Shown: positions 16,422 through 23,561 of the stretch, in pieces
Numbering within the stretch: position 1 is the first letter of the stretch
How the letters are laid out: each line of letters begins with the position of its first letter
Source: a bacterium
Lineage (GTDB): Bacteria; Arandabacterota; Arandabacteria; Arandabacterales; Arandabacteraceae
DNA length: 35,796 bases
Assembly: GCA_025774845.1 (NCBI GenBank)
Contig: JALGZP010000022.1
Coordinates: 1 to 35,796, forward strand
Direction: 5' to 3'
The notes under the pieces: model-generated
The model's input: the letters and a program-made list of their open reading frames with translations, nothing else
The model's database searches: none
Told to the model about the DNA's origin: nothing
Position numbers and translations under genes: made by a program

Positions 16422-17669
16422 ATGAGTCTCATAATGTCTGATGAGAAAATAACGCCTGAAGTCGAGGTGGCCTTCGCGAAGAGGCCCAAAGATGGGGTGG
16501 CCGTTATCATTGCTGTGGAATCCGGCAAGGCGGTACAGGTACGGGAATCTGCGAAGAAGATCGCAGGGGAGAAGTCTAAACAACGATCTAAGAAAAAGGG
16601 GAGAGATCCCTTCAGATCAACTGATTACTATGTCTTTGGCGTCTTCCTGACGCTGAGGGTACTCAGGTTATTCGTAAAGGAAAACGACGACGACATTGTG
16701 AAGGTATGGGTCGACAAGGAGGTACGGCCACTTGCGGAGACGGCCGAGAAGACAGTGAAAGCGGCTGCAGTGCGAAACCTCTTCGAGGTCGAGGGCGACG
16801 GCGTGACCTGGGCGGTTCTCGATACCGGGATAAACTTCAACCACGTGTGGCTCGAGGATCTGGAAGCCGAGTTCGGTGGCAACTTCTCCTCCGATGCCGA
16901 CAAGCGAGACCGTAATGGCCATGGTACCCACGTGGCGGGAATAATCATCTCGATGGCCCCCCTGACCAAACTTGCGAATTACAAAGTCCTCAACGCGGAA
17001 GGCAGCGGTTCAGATTCACAAATCATCGAGGCGATGTGGCATATCCGGAAGACCAACACGGATGCCCGTAAACTCCTGATCCATGGTGCCAACATCTCGC
17101 TTGGAGGGGCCGTTCCTGTGGGCTCCTATGGTGTGGGTGCATCGCCGATCTGTCAGGAAGCAAACCGATTGATGCGCTCGGGTGTGGTGGTGTGTGTTGC
17201 CGCCGGCAATTCCGGACACCAGACACTCCTTGTACCTGACGGGAACCAGGTCGGCTTCCTGGATAGCTTTATGGACCTATCGATTGAAGACCCGGGAAAC
17301 GCCGAGGACGTTATAACAGTGGGCTCAGTCCATACAAAGAACCCTCACACCTATGGAGTCTCATTCTTCTCGTCGAAAGGCCCGACAGGTGACGGCAGGG
17401 TGAAACCGGACGTTGTGGCGCCGGGGGAAAAGATCTGGTCCGCTGATTACGAGGATCCGGACGGCATCGTTCCAATGAGCGGCACAAGCATGGCCACCCC
17501 TGTGGTGTGTGGAGTCATTGCGCTGTTGCTCTCCCGTCACACGGAGTTTATCGGCGAATCCCTGAGGGTGAAGCAACTCGTGATGGAGACGGCGACCGGG
17601 CTGGGTCGAAATCGATGTTTTGAGGGGGCAGGCATGGTGGACGCGTTACGCCTGATGCAGGCGATATGA
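16422..17669 (+). CDS. Cytoplasmic subtilisin-like (S8) serine protease
   Basis: This 415-aa protein has all subtilase catalytic signatures: Asp134 in AVLDTGINFNH, His167 in NGHGTHVAG, the oxyanion Asn263 in AAGNSG and Ser356 in SGTSMATP. Residues ~1-115 precede the catalytic domain and include a stretch (~70-105, FLTLRVLRLFVKENDDDIVK) that resembles an I9-type propeptide. There is no signal peptide, so the enzyme should act in the cytoplasm, unlike most subtilases. The start is firmly set by GGAAGGAGG, five bases before the ATG. The stop overlaps the next start by 4 bp (ATGA), so the protease and the metallohydrolase are probably translated in step. The protease and its coupled partner look like a unit, and the target is unknown. 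Confidence 0.95.
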   Translation: MSLIMSDEKITPEVEVAFAKRPKDGVAVIIAVESGKAVQVRESAKKIAGEKSKQRSKKKGRDPFRSTDYYVFGVFLTLRVLRLFVKENDDDIVKVWVDKEVRPLAETAEKTVKAAAVRNLFEVEGDGVTWAVLDTGINFNHVWLEDLEAEFGGNFSSDADKRDRNGHGTHVAGIIISMAPLTKLANYKVLNAEGSGSDSQIIEAMWHIRKTNTDARKLLIHGANISLGGAVPVGSYGVGASPICQEANRLMRSGVVVCVAAGNSGHQTLLVPDGNQVGFLDSFMDLSIEDPGNAEDVITVGSVHTKNPHTYGVSFFSSKGPTGDGRVKPDVVAPGEKIWSADYEDPDGIVPMSGTSMATPVVCGVIALLLSRHTEFIGESLRVKQLVMETATGLGRNRCFEGAGMVDALRLMQAI

Positions 17670-18931
17670 GCGCGCCAAAGGATGAAATACGCTATGCTTT
17701 TGTAGACATTGGGTTGGGCGACTGCACGGTGATCACCTGGGACGATTCCCGGAAGGCCAGCGGTCCCTCGAAGCCTCGCTGCATAGTGGTTGATGGTGGG
17801 AAGACCAAGTCTGCTGCCAAGGTCCTGGCGAAGTACCTCGTTGAGGAAGGGATTAAGAAAATAGACCTGCTGGTCGTGACCCATATTGACTGGGACCACC
17901 TGGGAGGTATCATCCATCTCTTCAAGGAGACCGCCAAGGGACACAAGACCTCCAACAAGTACTACAAACAGCTTGCCGATCTTAAAGTGACCAACTACTG
18001 GGGGCCGCTGCCGGAGCGGCCGGGAAGCACCAGTTCCTCCAGGGCTCGCTCAATCCCGCCCAATACCAGGTCGGTCTCTGACATGATGATCGCCAGCGTC
18101 AAGCAGAACCGGGACTTGCTGGAGGCGATGGAAGGTCGGGTCACCAACATCTACTTCCCCTCGACAGATGAACCCCCGCGGCTCAATCTCTTCAGCAATC
18201 TGAAGATTGATCTTCTCGGCCCCGACGAGCAGCGCTTCTCCGATGAATACAAGGCCTTTCATCCTTCCCGGATTGATGCTCTTGCGATACAGGCACCATT
18301 CAATGCTTTGACACTTGAAGATCTCAACCGGGCACTTCACGAGTGGGCGGAGGAGCGTGGTGAGCAAGCCCGAACCAACGCCAACAATCAGAGCATCGTT
18401 TTCAGCCTGACGCCTAAGGGCCGCTTTGCAGCCAAGCACAAAAGCCGGCGCGTGCTGCTCACCGGAGACGCCGAGGAAGATCTGTGGGAACACATGGATG
18501 AAATGTCCAACAGCGCCAAGCGGCTGTCAGCCATGTACTTTAAAGTGCCGCATCATGGAGCTTCAACTGGTGTCGGCCCGGGCTGGAACAAGGTAAAGCC
18601 CACGCTGAGTGTGCTATCGGTGGGCCCTGCGGGTTTTGGACATCCCCATGTCGAGGCTCTGGGCGAACTGCGCACGATGAAGCGTAACAAGATCTACTGT
18701 ACTGAGCTTAACGAGAAGCCCGTCACGACCCGGAAGAAAGACGCCAAGAAGAAACCGGATGGCGGCGCCTCGGGGCTTTGCATCAAAGCCAAGAAAGCGA
18801 AGAAGTGTCCCAAGGTCGGAAACCCCGGCTCTCTGATAGTGACCCTGAAAGCAGGCAAAAAGCGAGTCCGAATAGATAAGGCCGGTACGGGTTATTGCAC
18901 ACTAGAGGTGAAGAAGAAGTCCTCAGGTTGA
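17666..18931 (+). CDS. ComEC/Rec2-like metallo-beta-lactamase-fold hydrolase paired with the S8 protease
   Basis: This 421-aa soluble protein has the metal-binding HxDxDH motif (His73, Asp75, Asp77, His78 in THIDWDHLGG), an early VDGGKTKSA strand (~42-50), NNQSIVF (~240-246), LLTGDAEEDLW with Asp268, and a later VPHHGAS with His296/297. This set is typical of the soluble hydrolase domain of ComEC. There is no membrane channel part, so it is a stand-alone enzyme, perhaps acting on nucleic acid or a nucleotide. The C-terminal ~70 residues are rich in lysine (KKDAKKK, KAKKAKK), which may help it bind nucleic acid. It begins inside the protease stop codon (ATGA overlap) and ends 9 bp into the convergent PAP2 gene. 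The real substrate is unknown. Confidence 0.88.
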   Translation: MSAPKDEIRYAFVDIGLGDCTVITWDDSRKASGPSKPRCIVVDGGKTKSAAKVLAKYLVEEGIKKIDLLVVTHIDWDHLGGIIHLFKETAKGHKTSNKYYKQLADLKVTNYWGPLPERPGSTSSSRARSIPPNTRSVSDMMIASVKQNRDLLEAMEGRVTNIYFPSTDEPPRLNLFSNLKIDLLGPDEQRFSDEYKAFHPSRIDALAIQAPFNALTLEDLNRALHEWAEERGEQARTNANNQSIVFSLTPKGRFAAKHKSRRVLLTGDAEEDLWEHMDEMSNSAKRLSAMYFKVPHHGASTGVGPGWNKVKPTLSVLSVGPAGFGHPHVEALGELRTMKRNKIYCTELNEKPVTTRKKDAKKKPDGGASGLCIKAKKAKKCPKVGNPGSLIVTLKAGKKRVRIDKAGTGYCTLEVKKKSSG

Positions 18932-19663
18932 AGACGCCGGAGACAGATCGGGAGCGCGCTTCGAAAACCTGAAGACAAAATGGTAGAGTAAGGCGCAGAC
19001 GAAATAGGGGATATAAGCCCCCCAGAGCACATCAGAGAGGAAATGCCGTCCCTGGATGATCCTCGCGCACCCCAGCAGTGAGCCCAGGGCAACGGCACCG
19101 ATCAAGGCCCATGTCGCAAGTCTGGGTCGCCGGCCACGCCAGATGAACCAGAAGACGAGAAACGAAAACCCGATTGACGCATGCCCGCTTGCGAAAGAAT
19201 TACCACCCCCGGACGGTCCCTTTGCCAGTGGTGGGATGTAGCTGCGGGTGCCACCGAATTCTTCAATCGAATCAGGGCGCGCGCGTCCCCAGTGTTCCTT
19301 GAAGAGCTCATTGACGAGGAGTCCGGCGCCAATCGATGTACTCAGGAAAATGAAGAGTCCGTAAAGCAGCAGCATTCTACGGAGACGACTCGCGATTCCC
19401 ACAGCAATCGCGGAAAGCGAGATGATCGCAAGCGTGATGGTCAGGTACCTGTCGGATTTATACAGTATCTGCCAGAGGGGAAACTCCCCATGAACCCAGG
19501 GCTGGCCGGGATTGCCCGGAACGAAGAAAAGCCGTGATACCATGATGTCAAGGTCGGTGAGCCAGAAGACAAGGGTGGTCACCAGAGCGACTCCGCCGAG
19601 AATCAAGAGTTCCCTGTACCCGCTCTGCTTTCTGAATCGCTCTCCGGTCCTGTCATGTCCCAT
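18923..19663 (-). CDS. PAP2-family membrane phosphatase
   Basis: This 246-aa protein has about six membrane segments and the three phosphatase motifs: KEHWGRARP (Lys122-x6-Arg129-Pro130), SFASGH (Ser159-Gly160-His161) and RIIQGRHFLSD (Arg201-x5-His207-x3-Asp211). Members remove phosphates from lipids such as undecaprenyl pyrophosphate, phosphatidic acid or lipid A, with the active site on the outer side of the inner membrane. Undecaprenyl-pyrophosphate recycling would fit the neighbouring glycan locus, but this is not shown. The ATG start comes 2 bp after the GNAT stop, so the two genes are probably one transcript. Its 3' end overlaps the convergent metallohydrolase gene by 9 bp. Confidence 0.92.
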   Translation of the reverse strand: MGHDRTGERFRKQSGYRELLILGGVALVTTLVFWLTDLDIMVSRLFFVPGNPGQPWVHGEFPLWQILYKSDRYLTITLAIISLSAIAVGIASRLRRMLLLYGLFIFLSTSIGAGLLVNELFKEHWGRARPDSIEEFGGTRSYIPPLAKGPSGGGNSFASGHASIGFSFLVFWFIWRGRRPRLATWALIGAVALGSLLGCARIIQGRHFLSDVLWGAYIPYFVCALLYHFVFRFSKRAPDLSPASST

Positions 19664-19665
19664 TG

Positions 19666-20073
19666 CTATTCCACTCTTGTCTGCTGCATTAGATTGACCA
19701 GTCCGGCTTCGGTTTTCTTAAACCCGCACCCGGAGTAGAAACCGTCGAGGTGCGGTTCGTAGTCTACATGGAGCCATTCCGCTCCTCTTGATCTTGCCGT
19801 GTCCACGGCGTAGCGGACAAGTGCAGTACCAATACCCCGGCGCTGGAACTCTGTGTGAACCGTGGGGTCGAGCAGAAAGGCATGTTTGTCACCGTCCCAC
19901 GCGATGTTGGCAAAACCCACGAGACGGTCATCAGCAAAGGCGCACACGAAGCCGAGACTTCTGGCCAGAATCTTCGAGAAGTCCCGTGACGTGTGATTGG
20001 GCCATGCATTGGCGAAGAGATCGTTGATCTCCTCGTTACCGATCTCCGGGTCAGTTCGATACTCAATTTCCAT
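19666..20073 (-). CDS. GNAT-family N-acetyltransferase
   Basis: This 135-aa protein has the typical single-domain GNAT length. The acetyl-CoA site QRRGIGTALV (Gln77 to Val86, R/QxxGxG/A) follows the FLLDPTVHTEF strand, and the FYSGCGFKKTE segment marks the end of the fold. It transfers an acetyl group to an amine, but the substrate cannot be predicted. It lies 2 bp before the PAP2 gene in the same direction. A GGGAAGGAAG ribosome site lies about 12 bases before the ATG. Confidence 0.88.
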   Translation of the reverse strand: MEIEYRTDPEIGNEEINDLFANAWPNHTSRDFSKILARSLGFVCAFADDRLVGFANIAWDGDKHAFLLDPTVHTEFQRRGIGTALVRYAVDTARSRGAEWLHVDYEPHLDGFYSGCGFKKTEAGLVNLMQQTRVE

Positions 20074-20185
20074 GACAATGTCGCTTCCTTCCCGTTGACT
20101 TGGCCAGTGCAGTCAAGACATAATGTGGAGCTCAGGCGGGCCGCCTGTCAAGATGATCGTGACCTGATGGAGGAGAGGAAACACC

Positions 20186-20959
20186 ATGGATGTTCGCGAG
20201 CACAATCGCGAGGCCTGGAATCGACTGGTAAAGGCCCGGAACGTGTGGACTGTTCCCGTGGGTGATGAGGAGATAGAAGCCGCAAGGCAAGGGAACTGCC
20301 GCGTCTTCTTGACCCCAAAGAGACCAGTACCGCTTTCGTGGTTGGAACCCCTTCAGGGCCGCGATGTCCTGTGTCTCGCATCGGGAGGCGGCCAGCAGGG
20401 TCCGGTCCTGGCAGCGGCGGGCGCAAGTGTAACTGTGTTTGACAATTCGCCCGGCCAGCTCGGACAGGACAGCGTAGTTGCCAAGCGGCATTCGCTTAGC
20501 ATCAGTACGATCGAGGGTGATATGCGGGACCTGTCCGTCTTTGAGCGTGAGGCCTTCGACCTCATCATACATCCGGTCTCTAACGTGTTTGTACCCGAGA
20601 TTCAACCCGTCTGGAACGAATGCTATCGTGTTCTCCGGTCTGGCGGGCATCTTCTTTCCGGATTCAGCAAGCCGTTTAAGTTCATCTTCAACGAAGAAGC
20701 GTACGATCGAGGCGAACTCATGCCGGTGAACACCATCCCGTATTCGGATCTCGTTGCACTGACCCGCGAGGAGATCGAAAGCCGGGTGCGGGAAGGAGTC
20801 CCGCTCGAATTCAGCCACACACTGGAAGGCCAGATAGGGGGACAGCTTGAGGCCGGATTCGCGATCACCGGTATCTACGAGGACCGGGACCGCGAAGAGG
20901 AGAACGATCTCTTCTCGAAGTATACCTCAACGTATATAGTCACCCGCGCTGAGAAGTAG
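20186..20959 (+). CDS. Class I SAM-dependent methyltransferase
   Basis: This 257-aa protein has a SAM-binding motif I, VLCLASGGGQQGPVLAAAGA (~61-80), followed by the acidic strand VTVFDNS (~82-88), a GDMRDL motif II-like stretch (~112-117) and FDLIIHPVSNVFVPE (~124-138). This is the usual class I fold, closest in style to the small-molecule Methyltransf_11 type. The N-terminal EHNREAWNRL is common in this group. The acceptor is unknown. The ATG is preceded by GGAGGAGAGGAA. It is transcribed away from the GNAT gene across a 112-bp gap and converges on the threonine dehydrogenase gene, with no clear terminator between them. Confidence 0.9.
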   Translation: MDVREHNREAWNRLVKARNVWTVPVGDEEIEAARQGNCRVFLTPKRPVPLSWLEPLQGRDVLCLASGGGQQGPVLAAAGASVTVFDNSPGQLGQDSVVAKRHSLSISTIEGDMRDLSVFEREAFDLIIHPVSNVFVPEIQPVWNECYRVLRSGGHLLSGFSKPFKFIFNEEAYDRGELMPVNTIPYSDLVALTREEIESRVREGVPLEFSHTLEGQIGGQLEAGFAITGIYEDRDREEENDLFSKYTSTYIVTRAEK

Positions 20960-21032
20960 GCAGTCGCATGTGCAATCGCCGGTCCCTGCCATCCAGCGGT
21001 GAATTATCCCTGAGAGACGAATGAGTAATGCG

Positions 21033-22013
21033 CTACCGGTACAGAGTGCCGGATTCCTTGCGGGCCCTGAGGTGCTTTATCATATCCTCTGTCATCGAGG
21101 ATAGATCCCACTTGGGTTTCCAACCCCACTCCTCGCGGGCTGCGGAGTCGTCGATCGAATTGGGCCACGAATCGGCAATTTCCTGGCGGTAGTCGGGTTC
21201 GTATGCGACCTCGAAATCGGGGATGTGCTTTTTGATCTCGGCTGCGAGCTCGGTCACACTGAAACTCATCGCCGCATGGTTAAAATCGCTATGGCGTTTG
21301 AGTTTCGAGAAATCGGCTTCGGCAAGCTGGATCGTACCCTCAATGCAGTCGGGCATATACATCATGGGTAGCCTCGTATCTTCCCGAACGAAGCAGGTAT
21401 ACTTACCCTTGTCGACGGCTTCGTAGTATATGGCGACCGCGTAGTCGGTTGTACCGCCGCCCGGCAGGGTTTCGTAGGATATGATGCCCGGATACCGGAG
21501 ACCGCGAATATCGAGCCCGAACTTCTGGACATAGTAATCGCAAAGGAGCTCCGCGCACACCTTGGTTACACCGTACATCGTGGTGGGTCTTAAGACGGTC
21601 TCCTGGGGAGTGTTCTCAAGCGGTATTCCGGGGCCCCACACTGCTATCGAGCTCGGGACGATGATCCGGGCCATCTTGTACTTGAGTCCCAACTCGAGGA
21701 TGTTGATGGTGCCGTTCATGTTGACGTCCCAGCAAAGCTGGGGATTCTTCTCACCAACGGCGGAGAGGATGGCGGCCATGTGATAGATGGTGTCGATGTT
21801 GTACTTGGTTACCATCTCCTCGATAGTCTCGATTCTGGTGCAGTCTATGAAGTGGAAGGGACCGGAGTTGCGTAATTCCTCGGAAGGTTCGGTCTTGCGA
21901 CCGGTTGCAATCACATTGTCGGCGCCGTATCTGCGGCGAAGTTCCATCGTAAGTTCAGAACCGATCTGCCCGACTGAGCCGGTTACGAGTATCTTCTTCA
22001 TTTCTTTCTTCAA
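21033..22013 (-). CDS. SDR-type L-threonine 3-dehydrogenase
   Basis: This ~326-aa protein has an NAD-binding Rossmann start (ILVTGSVGQIGSEL), a TMYGVTKVCAE stretch with the SDR Tyr-x3-Lys pair, and LRYPGIISYETLPGGGTTDY. The last of these is specific to the short-chain threonine dehydrogenases (GalE-like fold) of bacteria and animals. Further matches are LPMMYMPDCIEGT and the C-terminal IADSWPNSIDDS. It oxidises L-threonine to 2-amino-3-ketobutyrate with NAD+. The usual partner, 2-amino-3-ketobutyrate CoA ligase, is not beside it. The start is probably the TTG at 22013, with AGGAGG nine bases upstream; an ATG at 21999-22001 and a TTG at 22037 are alternatives. It lies 42 bp downstream of the radical SAM gene in the same direction. 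Confidence 0.88.
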   Translation of the reverse strand: MKKEMKKILVTGSVGQIGSELTMELRRRYGADNVIATGRKTEPSEELRNSGPFHFIDCTRIETIEEMVTKYNIDTIYHMAAILSAVGEKNPQLCWDVNMNGTINILELGLKYKMARIIVPSSIAVWGPGIPLENTPQETVLRPTTMYGVTKVCAELLCDYYVQKFGLDIRGLRYPGIISYETLPGGGTTDYAVAIYYEAVDKGKYTCFVREDTRLPMMYMPDCIEGTIQLAEADFSKLKRHSDFNHAAMSFSVTELAAEIKKHIPDFEVAYEPDYRQEIADSWPNSIDDSAAREEWGWKPKWDLSSMTEDMIKHLRARKESGTLYR

Positions 22014-22055
22014 GGGTGGTTTCCTCCTCTTGCTCAAGTCGCCTCGGTCGTCCGG

Positions 22056-23468
22056 TTATGCCTCAACACGGTCTTTCGCATCACCAGGCGGCATTGAGAA
22101 GATCTTTGTTCTTCCGGACAATAACATCGAAGCCCAGTGTTTTGAGACGCGGGGGAACACTCTCCAGATGTACGACATGTTCTCCATAGCTTTCCCCGGC
22201 CGGCCGTAGAATGACCAGTAGGCTTCGATCTGGATCTTCCTCAATTCGTCAGGGGTCACATCATCGAGGTCTATTGTGGGATGAAGCCCCGAGTAGAGCC
22301 CCCAGGTCTTGTGCAAAAGCCGGTTCTTCACGTTCTCATAGAGCCTCGTCCCGGGGTACGGTGTAAGGAGCGAGAACTGGGCCCGGCGCGGATCGAGACG
22401 TTTCGCGAAATCGATGGTTTCCCGCATCATAGCCCTGGTCTCACCCGGAGCTCCAAGGATGAACGCCCCGGTGACTTCGACATTGTTCTCCTCAAGAATC
22501 TCCATTGCCTTTAAGGCATCATTCAGAGTGGCCTGTTTGCCGTAACCGTCGAGGGCTTCCTGCGTACCGCTCTCAAAGCCGATAAAGGTCCACCTGAAAC
22601 CCGCCCTGGCCATTGTGCGAACCATATCGGGGTGCTTGACGATTGTATCGACCCGTGTCATGGCGGCCCAGATCACGTCCCAGCCTCTGGCGATTATCTG
22701 CTCGGAGAGTTCGATCGCCCGGCCAGGCCTCAGGGTAAAATTGTCGTCAACAAATGAGACGGCCGTGTACCCGTACTCTTTGTGTACGAGTTCAACTTCC
22801 TCGAGGATGTTCCCGGCCGATCTCGCTCTCCAGGCAATGCCGGAGAACTGGGATGCCGAGCAGAACTCACAGTCGAAGGGACAGCCCCTTGAGGTAACAA
22901 GTGTTGTCATGGGGCGACCATTCATCTTCTCGCGGTAGGTGCTAAGCGCTAAGAGGTTTCTTGCAGGGAATGGCAGGGAGTCAAGGTCGCCTATAAACTC
23001 GCTATCGGGTGTCCGCCGGACCTTGCCGTCGGCGAAGTAGGAAACCCCGCGGACCTCTTCAAACGGGATCTCCTTCGACAAAAATCTCACCAGCGAAAGC
23101 ATGGAGTATTCGCCTTCGTTACGGACGACATAGTCCACGGATCCACTCGCAAGCGCTTCTTCGTCCATGAAACTGGCATGGGGGCCTCCCATCACCACCG
23201 TTGCCCCCTGGCTCTTAGCGAGCGCCGCGATCTTGAGAGCCGTGAGAGCCCTGGTTGTGTCGGAGGAGATACCCACGATGTTGAAGTCGGAGTAGGGATA
23301 GCGGCTCCAGTCATCCGTCTCAACACCGAAGTCGACTATCCTTACATTATGGTGCTCTCTGAGCACCGATGCGATGTATGCCAGCCCAAGAGGTGGGCGA
23401 CTTATGCCGAGGATGCCGTAGGAGAAACCCACGGGTGGGTTAACCAACAAGATATCCATGAAAGCCAT
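22056..23468 (-). CDS. B12-binding-domain radical SAM protein
   Basis: This 470-aa protein begins with a cobalamin-binding-like domain (~1-130: MDILLVNPPVG, PPLGLAYIASVLREH, VVMGGPHAS). A radical SAM domain (~185-400) follows, with Cys196, Cys200 and Cys203 (GCPFDCEFCSAS, the CxxxCxxC cluster site), SFVDDNFTL, and TFIGFESGTQEALD. This is the BchE/HpnJ-like architecture, whose members methylate, cyclise or rearrange unactivated carbons, often in lipids, hopanoids or natural products. No B12-specific histidine motif (DxHxxG) is visible, which is common in this group. The start is ATG at 23468, or three codons in at 23459. It is probably in one transcript with the threonine dehydrogenase. The substrate is unknown. 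Confidence 0.9.
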   Translation of the reverse strand: MAFMDILLVNPPVGFSYGILGISRPPLGLAYIASVLREHHNVRIVDFGVETDDWSRYPYSDFNIVGISSDTTRALTALKIAALAKSQGATVVMGGPHASFMDEEALASGSVDYVVRNEGEYSMLSLVRFLSKEIPFEEVRGVSYFADGKVRRTPDSEFIGDLDSLPFPARNLLALSTYREKMNGRPMTTLVTSRGCPFDCEFCSASQFSGIAWRARSAGNILEEVELVHKEYGYTAVSFVDDNFTLRPGRAIELSEQIIARGWDVIWAAMTRVDTIVKHPDMVRTMARAGFRWTFIGFESGTQEALDGYGKQATLNDALKAMEILEENNVEVTGAFILGAPGETRAMMRETIDFAKRLDPRRAQFSLLTPYPGTRLYENVKNRLLHKTWGLYSGLHPTIDLDDVTPDELRKIQIEAYWSFYGRPGKAMENMSYIWRVFPRVSKHWASMLLSGRTKIFSMPPGDAKDRVEA

Positions 23469-23561
23469 CCTCTGTTCTTAAGTTTTACTGCAGTATTGTC
23501 CGTACAAGGTAGCAGGAAACGCCATTCCAGTCAATCTCATTCAGTAGGCGGCGGCCCAGGG

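Noticed and set aside
16192..16425. 77-aa plus-strand reading frame that ends in an ATGA overlap with the protease start
   Set aside because: It lacks a ribosome site at 16192, the protein looks like random composition, and the promoter candidate at 16270 lies inside it. The overlap is probably chance. A shorter version from an ATG at 16279 cannot be fully excluded.
20132..20818. 228-aa open frame on the minus strand
   Set aside because: It is antisense to the methyltransferase, which has a strong ribosome site and a SAM motif.
20960..21032. Convergent gap searched for a bidirectional terminator
   Set aside because: No stem with a T-run could be seen.
23469..23561. TTGACT followed after 17 bases by TACCTT, upstream of the radical SAM gene on the minus strand
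   Set aside because: The -10 box matches only three of six bases, too weak to list as a promoter.
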